Assembly (NCBI RefSeq): GCF_000145035.1
Contig: NC_014389.1
Span: forward strand, 124,001-188,000
Direction: 5' to 3'
Length of the DNA stretch: 64,000 nt
DNA from: Butyrivibrio proteoclasticus B316
Lineage (GTDB): Bacteria; Bacillota; Clostridia; Lachnospirales; Lachnospiraceae
Of the stretch, positions 21,827 through 30,823 are shown in pieces (position 1 is the first letter of the stretch; each line of letters begins with the position of its first letter). Both the position numbers and the translations under genes were made by a program. The notes below the pieces were generated by a model. The model saw nothing but the letters and a program-made list of their open reading frames with translations, searched no databases and was not told where the DNA came from.

Positions 21827-24208
21827 TCCAGATGGTACTCCATTTTTCACCACGGTATCTTTATCATAAAAGCCCGCAGGAAGCGTAATCTGGCTGCCTG
21901 CTCCCAGGACAATATCGGACAAAGTTGTTGTACCTGAAGTAACTGCATTTACCTTAGTTGTAGATTTATAAGCTCCATATACTTTTTCGGGGTTTATCTT
22001 TATCGAACCTGCAACTTTGCTTCCGTTCACATATGCTGTATATCCTGTAAGAATCTGCTTTGCAGTTGCTGTTGCGTCACTTGTATATGTTCCTTTTATA
22101 TTAAAAACTGATATACCTGATGCGATATTTTCTGGTTTAAGATTATTGTCGCCCTTAATCGTCTGAACGCCTGATAAAAATTGCCCAGCAGCAATAGTCT
22201 GATCTGTATAACTTGGGGTATAAGTTTTAGTACCTAAAGACTCAATTGTTCCAGTAATCTTACTTCCCTTTACATACGCAGTATAACCCTTTAGTATCTG
22301 AGCCGCGGAAACCGTCGCATCATTTGTGTATGTGCCATCTATATTGTAAATCGATGTTCCTGCTTTGATGTTTTCGGCTTTAAGGTCAGCATCACCTTTA
22401 ATAGTCTGGTCGCCAGAAAGATATGTGCCAGCGGCAATTGTCTGGTCCGCGGTGCCAGGTGTATATGTAGCTGCCGGAGTCTTTTTCATTGTTCCTTCAA
22501 TGCCGCTGCTATCAGCGTTTGTAAATGTTTTACCTTCGAGTACATCCGCAGCTGTAGCCGTACCTACTTTTGCTGCTGAAACAGCACTGTCTATATCTGT
22601 CTGGGATTTAAAGCCTATAAATGAATTGTTGTTGTCAAAATAACCGTATTGCCCATTCACTTCTCCAAAACTAAAAGGTATATTTACATTTGGACCAACA
22701 TTTGCCCCACTGCCAATAGTTACGTTATCACCAACATTTTGAAGCTTAACTTCAAGAGCTCCGACTCTTGAGCTTAAACCAGACACAGTCTCTTTTAATG
22801 ATGCGAGTGAAGCTGTCATAGCCGTTACATTATCGTTTGTAGTTGCAGCTGTAGTTCCACCAAGAGCTGTCACCATACCGGAAAGCATGTTGTCGAGAGT
22901 CTCAAGATCAGCTTTCTTATCATCAATATCAGATACTGTACCCTGAAGTTCTTCAAGGCTTTCCTTTAATGTCTCGACAACAGATGCGTCAGCTTTTAAG
23001 CCGGTGGCTGTTTCAAGGCTTCCGATTGCTGTGTTTGCAGCAATAAGGTCAGCTTCAGCCTGGGCAAGTTTAGCCTGTGTCTCACCAAGTTCTGTCTCAA
23101 GAGCGGTTACATCCTCCTGAGATGCTTTCTGTGCATCAGAAGTCTTAAGCTCGTCAATTTCTCCCTGAAGCTGCGCTTCTGAGGAAGCATTAGCGCTTAC
23201 CATGCTATCGATCTGTCCCTGAAGGGATGTAGCCTTTTCTTTAAGAGCTGTAATCTCGCCCTCCTTTGCGGTAACAGACTCTTTAAGTTTCGCAATCTCC
23301 TCGCTGTTATCGCCATCATCTTCCGGGATATTTTCAATCTGTGCTTCAAGAGCAGATATTTGCCCCTGCAGACTAGTTTTAAGGGAATCCAGGCTAGATT
23401 TCATCGAAGCGATTTCAGAACGAAGCGTTGAAATGACACTGGTATTTACTGAAGAAGATGAGCCTTGTTCTTTAATAAGATTATTTATCGTTTCACTCTG
23501 TTTATTGTATCTTTCAAGAAGATTATTATACTTGGTCTGAAGGTCGGATACTGTTGATGAAGAAGCGTAATCAATAGTTGTTTTTGTTGTATCTTTCTTC
23601 AGGGATGCTGTTTCGCTCTGAATAGAGGAAACGGTATTTTTTAACTCTGTCACATCTGCTTCTACTGCGGATATTCTTTTCTCAAGAGCATCAATATTTT
23701 CAAGTACAGCTTTTGAAAGAGTAGTCTCGCCTGTTGCTTTTGTATTCTTAGAATCAAGATCGGCCTCTATAATAGCAGCAACGGATTTGGATAAAGCCTT
23801 TGTCTGTTCATTTGTAAGATCGTATGAACCTACAAGCTTTGTAAGTTTCGCCTCAAGTGCTTTAATTTCTGTATTTGTTACAATCCCTTCATAGGAACCG
23901 TTTATAAGATTTGCGGTAACTATCTCAGCGGCACGTTGCGCAAGGTCTTCTGATACATCATCTGATTTGATAATGCCGTTCTGCACATCAGGATCCTGAG
24001 ATAAATATTCTTCTACATACTGCTGCGTGATGGTCTTGATTTCATCCTGAGTTTCTACGACTCTATCTTTGGCAATAGCAGTTTCTTTCGACTTATCATT
24101 TATTGCACGATAAGCGGTAGAACCTGCTGCCCCTCCGAATGAACCAATCATAAGCGCAGCTGCAGCTACGATAGCAAGAGTTCTCTTAGATGTGTCTTTT
24201 CTTTGCAT
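21485..24208 (-). CDS. Membrane-anchored coiled-coil stalk protein with switchable tip, module 2
   Basis: A 907-residue paralogue of the module 1 stalk protein. The ATG at 24208 follows GGAAGG. Residues about 9-32 form a signal anchor (LAIVAAAALMIGSFGGAAGS). A coiled coil covers about 150-480. The QTI-repeat shaft is longer than in module 1, with an extra TDQTIAAGQFLSGVQTIKG unit. GAGSQITLPAGFYDKDTVVKNGV precedes the tip. The last 113 residues (from about 795, TGDTGTITFTGDYW) are variable and match silent cassette C. Shared N-terminal blocks (VVETQDEI, AAEIVTANLINGSYEGIVT) show that the two stalks arose by duplication. R2 lies upstream. Confidence 0.88.
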   Translation of the reverse strand: MQRKDTSKRTLAIVAAAALMIGSFGGAAGSTAYRAINDKSKETAIAKDRVVETQDEIKTITQQYVEEYLSQDPDVQNGIIKSDDVSEDLAQRAAEIVTANLINGSYEGIVTNTEIKALEAKLTKLVGSYDLTNEQTKALSKSVAAIIEADLDSKNTKATGETTLSKAVLENIDALEKRISAVEADVTELKNTVSSIQSETASLKKDTTKTTIDYASSSTVSDLQTKYNNLLERYNKQSETINNLIKEQGSSSSVNTSVISTLRSEIASMKSSLDSLKTSLQGQISALEAQIENIPEDDGDNSEEIAKLKESVTAKEGEITALKEKATSLQGQIDSMVSANASSEAQLQGEIDELKTSDAQKASQEDVTALETELGETQAKLAQAEADLIAANTAIGSLETATGLKADASVVETLKESLEELQGTVSDIDDKKADLETLDNMLSGMVTALGGTTAATTNDNVTAMTASLASLKETVSGLSSRVGALEVKLQNVGDNVTIGSGANVGPNVNIPFSFGEVNGQYGYFDNNNSFIGFKSQTDIDSAVSAAKVGTATAADVLEGKTFTNADSSGIEGTMKKTPAATYTPGTADQTIAAGTYLSGDQTIKGDADLKAENIKAGTSIYNIDGTYTNDATVSAAQILKGYTAYVKGSKITGTIESLGTKTYTPSYTDQTIAAGQFLSGVQTIKGDNNLKPENIASGISVFNIKGTYTSDATATAKQILTGYTAYVNGSKVAGSIKINPEKVYGAYKSTTKVNAVTSGTTTLSDIVLGAGSQITLPAGFYDKDTVVKNGVPSGGTGDTGTITFTGDYWPDQTVTINVGYRPSIAFYCFHQGNGVQMAYYDSSVSTTEYYAIGGVGGGYAPAVLGYPYTLNPNGYMYITDTGFQAKMSALSGHYQGSSYKAHWVTLK

Positions 24209-24238
24209 TACTTTGTCACCTTCCTTTTATAAAATTTA

Positions 24239-24557
24239 GCGAGAAAACCCCTTTCGATGAAATCGGATGTGGGATGAATCACCTTTACGCAAACACATGT
24301 TTGTGCTAGAATATATAGCATATCGGAACCTTGAAAACTGTATATATGGAGTTGTGCCATGAATCTAATAAACTAAGAACCTATGGCACGTAAAATATAC
24401 AAGGTGTTTAGTTCCCAAGCGCCACAAGCGCATATATAACACTTAAAGTATGCCGAAGGGGTTCCGCCCCAACGGAGTAGCGGCGCCGTGAACGTGCCTT
24501 ACTATACCGCAAGGTATTGTAGAAACCATTTCCGATTACATCGGTCTTGGTAGTTCA
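24239..24557 (-). repeat. Repeat element R2 (~320 bp), candidate structured RNA
   Basis: Same limits and internal order as R1. Stem variants: CGCAAACACATGTTTGTG, and GTGCCATG...TATGGCAC. It lies upstream of the module 2 stalk gene. Confidence 0.7.
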
Positions 24558-24662
24558 TAAAAACAAAATATTGATTGTTTCATTAAGCTGTTTGAATAAC
24601 AAACAAAGTTGTTATAGTAAAATTATAGAAATGCCTGATGAAATAATAGTTTTCTGCACATA

Positions 24663-24694
24663 AAAAATGACACCTCATTCGAGGTGTCATTTTG
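24663..24694. terminator. Bidirectional terminator after 24698 gene
   Basis: Near-perfect stem ATGACACCTC-ATTC-GAGGTGTCAT with A/T runs on both sides. Confidence 0.8.
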
Positions 24695-24697
24695 TTT

Positions 24698-25081
24698 TTA
24701 AGCTGCAAATCTTTCGAGCATATGAATATCTTCTTCCTGTTCTTCATCTTCTCTTCCAGCCAAAACGCTCAGATAATTATGAAGCATTACAGCTGGCGGA
24801 TCCTGCTCCCAGTAAAGCGGTCTATCAAGATCAGGCTCTCCGTTAACTGACTTATAAAGAAGTGATACCCCAAAGTCGGGCTCAAGCCATCCTGTTTCTT
24901 CATCAAAATTGCAGTATGTTCCCTCTGCAACAAAGAGATTGGTGTTTCTCAGGCGATAAAGAGGCCCGGTAACAATAATGCGGTCCTTACCAAGACCAGG
25001 ATTTGTTTCAAACTCCTCATAATCATACTCTTCATGAGCAGTATCCATTTCCCTAAGATACTGAATATTCTTGATAATCAT
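24698..25081 (-). CDS. Orphan acidic protein (127 aa), paralogue of 25758-26111
   Basis: ATG at 25081 with AGGAGGAAATT upstream; the longer frame from 25276 is an artefact of overlap with the next gene. The product shares a long conserved core with the protein at 25758-26111: NPGLGKDRIIVTGPLYRLRN, then AEGTYCN, LEPDF, VSLLYK, GEPDLD, PLYWEQDPPA, MLHNY. Function unknown; probably a duplicated accessory protein. Confidence 0.7.
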   Translation of the reverse strand: MIIKNIQYLREMDTAHEEYDYEEFETNPGLGKDRIIVTGPLYRLRNTNLFVAEGTYCNFDEETGWLEPDFGVSLLYKSVNGEPDLDRPLYWEQDPPAVMLHNYLSVLAGREDEEQEEDIHMLERFAA

Positions 25082-25091
25082 AATTTCCTCC

Positions 25092-25655
25092 TTATGCACA
25101 AATTCTTCTGTTAAGAACATCAACAGAGAAACCATCGAAGTAGCCATCCTCTTCAGGGTAGCTTCTGAACACATCAACAACCATGTGCTCATCATTCCAA
25201 GTATCACCAATTGTGCAGAAGAAATTTCCAACAAGAACATTTTTTTCTCTCTCTCCGCCATCCTTGCTAACAACATTTCTGATGATCTCCGCAGTTCTCT
25301 TATTAACTTTACTCAAATGGAGAGGAATGATATCACACTCGCCTTCACATACATACTTTTTGTTGTCGATAATATCATCGACAGATGACAGATCCTCAAA
25401 ATTATTGAAATATGTAATCTGAGTTTGAGTGCAACCATCTGGAAGAATACGGAAAAGATCAAAAATGAGATCTCCAGGGCGCTTTTCGTCAATGCATCCG
25501 CTATTTCTTTCTACATAAACGCGATAGCCTCTATACATAAAAGAAAAGTGGTGATAGCCATCATTTGACTTATCAAGCATAAAAACACCTTTTGTGTTCT
25601 CGACAGTTTCGAGAGCTTTCTCGAACTTTCTTTGTCTTTCTAATAAACTATACAT
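25092..25655 (-). CDS. Orphan protein (187 aa)
   Basis: ATG at 25655 with GGAGAAC upstream. Mixed alpha/beta protein (YHHFSFMYRGYRVYVERNSG) with several conserved-looking aromatics. No family recognised. It is followed 11 bp on by the 25081 gene, so the two form a small operon from the promoter at 25699-25721. Confidence 0.65.
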   Translation of the reverse strand: MYSLLERQRKFEKALETVENTKGVFMLDKSNDGYHHFSFMYRGYRVYVERNSGCIDEKRPGDLIFDLFRILPDGCTQTQITYFNNFEDLSSVDDIIDNKKYVCEGECDIIPLHLSKVNKRTAEIIRNVVSKDGGEREKNVLVGNFFCTIGDTWNDEHMVVDVFRSYPEEDGYFDGFSVDVLNRRICA

Positions 25656-25698
25656 ATTGTTCTCCTTTCATTTAACCGACATAAAATTTAACAATTAA

Positions 25699-25752
25699 AA
25701 TATGGAATTATCTGAGCAAAATAAAAGACAGGTATTTGCAAATACCTGTCTA
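25699..25752 (-). promoter_or_regulatory. Terminator-promoter unit upstream of 25655
   Basis: Perfect palindrome GACAGGTATTTGCAAATACC (TGTC follows), then TTTTATTTTGC, 10 bp, CCATATTTTAA; TGTCGGTTA follows before the ribosome site. Confidence 0.65.
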
Positions 25753-25757
25753 ATAAC

Positions 25758-26111
25758 TTATGCGACTAACTTTTCAATTTTTGAAATTTCTTCAAAGCCC
25801 TGCATGTGTATATAGTTATGCAGCATAGTTGCTGGCGGATCCTGTTCCCAGTATAAAGGAGCGTCAAGATCAGGCTCGCCCTCCGCCTTATAAAGAAGTG
25901 ATACACTAAAGTCCGGCTCTAGTTCTCCATCTTCATTGCAGTTGCAGTAAGTGCCTTCCGCAATGATCATATCTGTGTCCTTAAGACGATATAATGGGCC
26001 CTCAATAAGTATGCGATCCTCACCAAGATCCGGATTTGCCTCGTGCATATCACAGTCTTCAAACTCCATCTCGTCAATCTCTGTTATATCTGTTATTACT
26101 TTTATTACCAT
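25758..26111 (-). CDS. Orphan acidic protein (117 aa), paralogue of 24698-25081
   Basis: ATG at 26111. Shared core: NPDLGEDRILIEGPLYRLKD, AEGTYCN, LEPDFSVSLLYK, GEPDLDAPLYWEQDPPA, MLHNY. The N-terminus (MVIKVITDITEIDEMEFEDC) differs. Single-gene unit with its own upstream promoter-like motif and a downstream palindromic terminator. Confidence 0.7.
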   Translation of the reverse strand: MVIKVITDITEIDEMEFEDCDMHEANPDLGEDRILIEGPLYRLKDTDMIIAEGTYCNCNEDGELEPDFSVSLLYKAEGEPDLDAPLYWEQDPPATMLHNYIHMQGFEEISKIEKLVA

Positions 26112-26152
26112 AATCCCTTATTCCTTTCTTTTAAATACACTTTCTTGATAAG

Positions 26153-26208
26153 GGTATGGATTTATTTGGCAAAAACAAAAAAGCACCGCACAAGGCGATG
26201 CTTTTTAC
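26153..26208 (-). promoter_or_regulatory. Terminator-promoter unit upstream of 26111
   Basis: Minus-strand hairpin AAAGCATCGC/GCGGTGCTTT, T-run, then TTTTTGC, 9 bp, CCATACCCTTATC. Confidence 0.5.
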
Positions 26209-26257
26209 ACTAACTATATTTAGTTTTTTATCTGAATATTCAATTCCAAGGGATTTA

Positions 26258-26578
26258 TGAACTACCATACCGATGACATCGGAAATGGTTTCTACAATAC
26301 CAAAGTTGTATAGTAAGGCACGTTCACGGCGCCACTACTCCGTCGGGGCGGAACCCCTTCGGCATACTTTAAGTGTTATATATGCGCTTGTGGCGCTTGG
26401 GAACTAAACACCTTGTATATTTTACACACCACAGGTTCTTGGTTTATTAGATTCGTGGTGCAACCTCATATATACAGTTTTCAAGGTTCCGATATGTTTT
26501 CATTTTAGCACAAACACATGTTTGCGTAAAGACGATTCATCCCACATCCGATTCATTTTGTCGGAAGGGGTTTCTCGT
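26258..26578 (+). repeat. Repeat element R3 (~320 bp), inverted copy
   Basis: The only copy in the opposite orientation (TGAACTACC at the left end, CTCG at the right). Stems: CACCACAGGTT...GTGGTG and CACAAACACATGTTTGCG. Surrounded by minus-strand genes. Confidence 0.7.
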
Positions 26579-26705
26579 TGAATTTTATAATATATTTACT
26601 CATAGATTATACTCTTTCAAAATGCTTAAATGATTAACAGAGTGTCCTCATCTTCTTCGATAGTATTCCCTTTCACTTGCAATGTTTTGTCGTATCTTAT
26701 TCTCC

Positions 26706-26819
26706 TTAATCTTTGTAGATAAGCTGCACCATCCCATTTGAAAAATATATGACATCATCGTAGCCTGTATATTTTTCTATGCATTCCTCAGGTATCTCGA
26801 TTATTCTTTCATTCTCCAT
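26706..26819 (-). CDS. Small orphan protein (37 aa)
   Basis: ATG at 26819 with AAGGAG 7 bases upstream: MENERIIEIPEECIEKYTGY... ending MVQLIYKD. It lies 12 bp after the 26832 gene and is probably translated from the same message. Too short for a family call. Confidence 0.5.
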   Translation of the reverse strand: MENERIIEIPEECIEKYTGYDDVIYFSNGMVQLIYKD

Positions 26820-26831
26820 GATCAGCTCCTT

Positions 26832-27233
26832 TTATACGGCAGAAAAAGCATCCATATCAAACCACTCAATATCGTCATCTTCTCCAAATACATTTTTGTA
26901 AAGCTTCGAATCATCCGCACCCTTTATGGCAAAAATATTATCCATGCCGATAATACTAACCACAACGCGGTGATCATCATCTTCATTGCCGCTCTTTCCT
27001 TCAATTACATCTTCGATAGTTACATAACCGATAAGAAAGTCACTCTTAAAGCCATTTTCGCCAATATAGCTTTCTTTGCAGAGCCTTTCAAAATACTTGC
27101 TCTTAAAAAGCACAGCTTTTGACTTTTTTAAATGTATTTTCGAAGTGCTTCCTATCTCGAACAGATCAGTAGATGTAATATCTTCTTCACGTTCAATTGG
27201 TGGCAAGACTTCGCTTAGCTTCTTCCAATTCAT
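26832..27233 (-). CDS. Orphan acidic protein (133 aa)
   Basis: ATG at 27233 with AGGAGAATAATGAGAA upstream. Soluble, acidic protein (MNWKKLSEVLPPIEREEDIT...) with a central strand-rich part (DHRVVVSIIGMDNIFAIKG) and an acidic end. Not recognised. In line with the 27439 and 27666 genes upstream. Confidence 0.6.
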   Translation of the reverse strand: MNWKKLSEVLPPIEREEDITSTDLFEIGSTSKIHLKKSKAVLFKSKYFERLCKESYIGENGFKSDFLIGYVTIEDVIEGKSGNEDDDHRVVVSIIGMDNIFAIKGADDSKLYKNVFGEDDDIEWFDMDAFSAV

Positions 27234-27262
27234 TTCTCATTATTCTCCTTTAACTGCGATAT

Positions 27263-27439
27263 TTAAAACTGGACCTCAATCCCATTATCTTGCAAAACAT
27301 TACGTGCTTCTTCAAACTGCTCTGCATCGACAATAAAGATATTATCATCTGAATGTTCGTATCCGATTTCATTGCTATCCAAGATAGCCATCGCACATTC
27401 TTCCTGTTCGAAGTCAGTTATAATAATCGTCCTATCCAT
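27263..27439 (-). CDS. Small orphan protein (58 aa)
   Basis: ATG at 27439, AGAGGAG upstream. MDRTIIITDFEQEECAMAIL continues to a compact alpha/beta fold ending VLQDNGIEVQF. Starts 6 bp after the stop of the 27445 gene, so it is translationally linked. No family recognised. Confidence 0.6.
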   Translation of the reverse strand: MDRTIIITDFEQEECAMAILDSNEIGYEHSDDNIFIVDAEQFEEARNVLQDNGIEVQF

Positions 27440-27444
27440 TAGAT

Positions 27445-27666
27445 TTACTCCTCTACTACTATAAAGCCCATTTTCTCAAGCTCAGACTTCTTGATAACCA
27501 CTCTGTTAATGGTCCCCTGAGCGCATTTAACGCTCTCGACGCTCACCATGGCGGGATAATCAGCATTGTTGTTTTTTACAGCAATCGCCTGTCCAATACA
27601 GTTACCAAGATCGTAGTTCCAGGCCCGGATACACGTTCCAGTAGCAAGCTTTTTTGATAACGCCAT
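27445..27666 (-). CDS. Small orphan protein (73 aa)
   Basis: The ATG at 27666 (MALSKKLATGTCIRAWNYD) has AAAGGAGAG upstream; the frame from 27732 runs through the promoter. A beta-barrel-like strand pattern (GQAIAVKN, AMVSVESVK, INRVVIKKSE) is visible. First gene of the 27666-26706 operon. Confidence 0.6.
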   Translation of the reverse strand: MALSKKLATGTCIRAWNYDLGNCIGQAIAVKNNNADYPAMVSVESVKCAQGTINRVVIKKSELEKMGFIVVEE

Positions 27667-27712
27667 ATTTCTCTCCTTTTCATAATCTGTCATAAATAAA
27701 ATATTCTTATCT

Positions 27713-27763
27713 ATCATGTTAAAAACAAGCAAAAATAAAAGCAGGCGCTCAGCGCCTGCTTTA
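27713..27763 (-). promoter_or_regulatory. Terminator-promoter unit upstream of 27666
   Basis: Stem AAGCAGGCGCT/AGCGCCTGCTT, then TTTTATTTTTGC, 9 bp, ACATGATAGATAA; TGACAGATT follows. Confidence 0.6.
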
Positions 27764-27771
27764 TCAATATC

Positions 27772-28167
27772 TCATGCCACAGTAGATACTACTGTTAGCA
27801 TATCTGCGTGTCTTTTAAAGAAGTCCATCTGCATATTCCGGCTCTGAGATACGAATGGCTTATCAAACAGCGGCTTTTCACCGCATGTCATCTCGCCATT
27901 TTTAAACTCATAAGTTTCTGTCTGCCTTCTCTCTTTAACATGATAAGTAACATCAGAAAGGCCACATGTACTCTCATAGAGGAACGTGATAACAACTTTT
28001 ACAGAATCTCCACACCTAAATGCTTCTGTCTTTTCCACGCTGGCAACGCAAGGAGCGATCCCACCGGATTCAACAGCCTCGATGTTCTGTCTTGTTTCAA
28101 AAGCATCCAGAGCAATATCTATATACTTAGAGCTGCTATGCCCAAGCATCTTCCAATAGAACGGCAT
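27772..28167 (-). CDS. Orphan protein (131 aa)
   Basis: ATG at 28167 with AGGAGGAAT upstream, inside the stop region of the 28169 gene, so it is translationally coupled. The protein begins MPFYWKMLGHSSSKYIDIAL and has a central Cys-containing strand region (CGDSVKVVITFLYEST). Not recognised. Confidence 0.6.
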   Translation of the reverse strand: MPFYWKMLGHSSSKYIDIALDAFETRQNIEAVESGGIAPCVASVEKTEAFRCGDSVKVVITFLYESTCGLSDVTYHVKERRQTETYEFKNGEMTCGEKPLFDKPFVSQSRNMQMDFFKRHADMLTVVSTVA

Positions 28168-28168
28168 T

Positions 28169-28609
28169 TTATTCCTCCTCAAGCGCATCAGCAAGCTGCT
28201 TTTTTGTGATTACATTCATAAGATGATTATTTGTGTACTTTTCATACAGGGCTTTCTCCTTATCACTTTCAGGCATCCTAGCAAGGATATTTCTCATGAT
28301 ATCTCTTTCAAGATACTCGTTTTCAAGGAACTCATCCTTGCAGGCAAACATCTCTCCGTGGTTAAACTCGCCTTCTGTCAAGAACTCATAGCGGGTAGCA
28401 TCTGCCATCTGCTTTACGTGAACGCCGCATGTCATGGCATTTTCAGCATCCTCATCAACATCCTGAGCAATCCTATCGACAATAATATGCATAAGATCTG
28501 AAAGCCCATATCCGTGCGTGAGCATCCAGTTAAGCTGATATGCTTTATAAACCCTATCTTCAAATGCAGTTCTCTCGTCATCTTTTCTTGTCTTATTAAA
28601 ATTCTCCAT
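28169..28609 (-). CDS. Orphan acidic helical protein (146 aa)
   Basis: ATG at 28609 preceded by GGAGAATAAC. Helix-rich, acidic (AQDVDEDAENAMTCGVHVKQ...; ends LADALEEE). No motif recognised. First gene of a two-gene operon from 28651-28674. Confidence 0.6.
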   Translation of the reverse strand: MENFNKTRKDDERTAFEDRVYKAYQLNWMLTHGYGLSDLMHIIVDRIAQDVDEDAENAMTCGVHVKQMADATRYEFLTEGEFNHGEMFACKDEFLENEYLERDIMRNILARMPESDKEKALYEKYTNNHLMNVITKKQLADALEEE

Positions 28610-28650
28610 GTTATTCTCCTTTCATGATCAAACATTAACAATATTACTTG

Positions 28651-28708
28651 TAATATGTCTGATTTAGGGCAAAATAAAAACGCGCCCAGGGTACTAGCCG
28701 GACGCGCA
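28651..28708 (-). promoter_or_regulatory. Terminator-promoter unit upstream of 28609
   Basis: Hairpin GCGCGTCC/GGGCGCG, then TTTTTATTTTGC, 10 bp, ACATATTACAAG. Confidence 0.55.
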
Positions 28709-28720
28709 TGTCATTTCTGC

Positions 28721-29416
28721 TCATTTCTCATTTGATTTTAAAATACTTGCTGCATAAAGCAGCTTTTCATTATCATTTTCATCCATAGCTTCTTGTGCAT
28801 ACATCTTGAAAAACTCCGGCATGATATTGTTAATATAACCGGCAGAAAGTGAAAAGCCATTCTTTAATGCGTCATAGGTTTTCTCTAAAGGTGATCTTTT
28901 GCCTTTGTAGTATCCTAATATGCTAATTATCAGATCTCTGTCTTTTCCAATCTGTTCACATGAAAATTCACCTGTAAACACTTTTCTTGCATATGTTTTG
29001 ACGGCTTCAGCTAAAACCTCACTGTAGTTTTCAGCAGAAAATTCAAAATCTGTTTTAAGCGCGTTATTGATATTGTCTATATATGTTTTGGCATATTCCT
29101 TAGCGCACTCTTCCTTCGTCCATCCGTCTATAGGATGTCTTCTTTTAGGCCTGACAGCTCTAATGGATTTTACAAGAAGGTTTCTGGCTTTTACAGCACT
29201 ATCAAAATCATAACAATTAAATGTGATATTGGATGACTTCGCATTTAAAAAGCGGTCCTTTGTCGATGCGTCTACTGTGATCAGTACATCATACATATCG
29301 CCTTTAGTCTTTGTTTGCCTTTTCCTTATACAGTCAATGATTTTGCCATATGGCATTGCCTCTGGGTTTTTAACATCTTCTTCGGCCATACTATTATTCA
29401 TATCCTTAGTCTGCAT
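28721..29416 (-). CDS. Orphan protein (231 aa)
   Basis: ATG at 29416, AGGAGA upstream, overlapping the end of the 29406 gene by 11 bp (coupled). Lys-rich, helical protein with a basic central stretch (RAVRPKRRHPIDGWTKEECA), which could contact nucleic acid. No family recognised. Terminated by the hairpin at 28674-28708. Confidence 0.62.
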   Translation of the reverse strand: MQTKDMNNSMAEEDVKNPEAMPYGKIIDCIRKRQTKTKGDMYDVLITVDASTKDRFLNAKSSNITFNCYDFDSAVKARNLLVKSIRAVRPKRRHPIDGWTKEECAKEYAKTYIDNINNALKTDFEFSAENYSEVLAEAVKTYARKVFTGEFSCEQIGKDRDLIISILGYYKGKRSPLEKTYDALKNGFSLSAGYINNIMPEFFKMYAQEAMDENDNEKLLYAASILKSNEK

Positions 29417-30032
29417 TACAAATATCTCCTTTCACTTGTTCAAAAGCCATCTGCAGACCTTCTGACCAGCAGATAACAAATGGAGATATGCGCCTGCCCG
29501 CTCTATAGAAAGCTGAATTTTCATACCAGGATGAATCAAATTCTTCAAACAAGTCTCTGATCTGGCTATCAAAATAGATATCTTTATCGGAAACGTGATA
29601 GAGCTCATCATCTAAATAAGAAATAATGTCATCAAGCTGGCTTTGCTGCGCTTCTTCCCAGTCTTTTTCCTGGTCATCTATCGCATCATGACAGGCCTTG
29701 ATAAGATCTTCTTCAATATCTTCTTTTTCAAATGTATAAAGGTCAGAAGCAGTCTGTGCCTTCTCGACAAGATATGTAAGATCTTTTGTGTACTTAACAA
29801 GGTTCGCAACGGATTCCTTGTGATACCATGAAAATACAGCGTCCCCAAGATCACCTGTGATGATCAGATTACCTTTCTGAGTATCCAGAATATATCTGAT
29901 TGCATTATTGCTGCTATCACCGTTAGCCCAATCAATAATCGTAAGCTCTGGTATTTTCAAAACCACCTTTGCGCTATGCTTTTCAAAACGCTTTCTTGCC
30001 TTCTTTATCTCTTCGTTAATATACTCGCTCAT
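29406..30032 (-). CDS. Orphan acidic protein (208 aa)
   Basis: ATG at 30032 (MSEYINEEIKKARKRFEK) with GAGGAGAAT upstream; the frame from 30101 has no ribosome site. The middle contains IIDWANGDSSNNAIRYILD and ITGDLGDAVFSWYHKES, reminiscent of phage and plasmid proteins of unknown role, then a strongly acidic stretch. An ACTGACATAA leader motif precedes it. Confidence 0.62.
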   Translation of the reverse strand: MSEYINEEIKKARKRFEKHSAKVVLKIPELTIIDWANGDSSNNAIRYILDTQKGNLIITGDLGDAVFSWYHKESVANLVKYTKDLTYLVEKAQTASDLYTFEKEDIEEDLIKACHDAIDDQEKDWEEAQQSQLDDIISYLDDELYHVSDKDIYFDSQIRDLFEEFDSSWYENSAFYRAGRRISPFVICWSEGLQMAFEQVKGDICNAD

Positions 30033-30120
30033 TTTTATTCTCCTCTCTTTAACTGACATAATATTTATCTTTACTATCATGGATTTTTTTAATTTTTTCA
30101 AAACCTTATGATTTTCTGCA

Positions 30121-30152
30121 TAAAAAATACACCCACACTTGTGAGTGTATTA
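30121..30152 (-). terminator. Hairpin near the Rpn-like remnant
   Basis: AATACAC/GTGTATT stem with A/T runs on both sides. It lies between the 30188 fragment and the 30032 gene. Confidence 0.5.
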
Positions 30153-30187
30153 TAAATAATTTAATTATCTAGCTATATCGCTGTTTT

Positions 30188-30641
30188 CTAAAGTGTTTTA
30201 GCCATTGCTATTGCTTCAGACGTTTCATTAGCAGATTTTGTTTCCAGGAAATACTTGGCAAGTTTCTGCACCAAATCTTCCATTGCTTCAGCTTTTCCTT
30301 CAATTCTGCCTTCGACTCTACCTTCAATAACATCTCGATTACCTTCAAACGAATCACATGTTAAGCATTGTTTTCGCGGCATAATATTTCTTTACACTGA
30401 CATGGCATGCTTTGCAAGCGCGTTCTATCGAGGTTCCAAACTCTTCAACTACTCCATCCACGTCTTGAATGAGCTTTTCAGCTCTACCTTCTTCACGGAA
30501 GGCATTCATGGTTTCAACTTCATTGTATTCAGTTAATAACATCTCGATTACCTCCGAACTGAATTTCTCAAGAATATCTTTCAAGACATCCTTCTCTATG
30601 CATCCCTTCACAGCCTCATCCATTGCTGTATCTTTATCCAT
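30188..30641 (-). pseudogene. Truncated Rpn-family (recombination-promoting nuclease-like) remnant
   Basis: Two overlapping frames (30354-30641 and 30188-30382) together resemble the C-terminal third of Rpn/PD-(D/E)XK transposase-like proteins of Lachnospiraceae. The first reads VLKDILEKFSSEVIEMLLTE, then NAFREEGRAEKL and ends KKYYAAKTMLNM. The second reads EGRVEGRIEGKAEAMEDL. The nuclease domain is missing and the parts are in different phases, so it is very likely a decayed copy. Confidence 0.6.
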
Positions 30642-30823
30642 AGTAAGGAGATTTTTTCTTACTATCTCAACCAGGATAGCATCTTCCTTTCAATAATATT
30701 GATCAGAAGATGCCCTAAGGACCCTTCTGATCAAACAAATAATCAGTAAGCCCTTAAAGGACTAGTTAAAACAGAGTAATTTTCATCTTCATTATAGCAA
30801 ATATGCATTAAAATACAAATGCA
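30642..30823. other. Spacer with a GATC-flanked hairpin
   Basis: GATCAGAAG...CTTCTGATC stem near 30702-30735, a possible weak terminator for the 30824 gene. No gene seen. Confidence 0.35.

Noticed and set aside
24698..25276. Long version of the 24698 gene starting at 25276
   Set aside because: The extra N-terminus is antisense-free overlap with the 25092 gene; a strong ribosome site favours the start at 25081.
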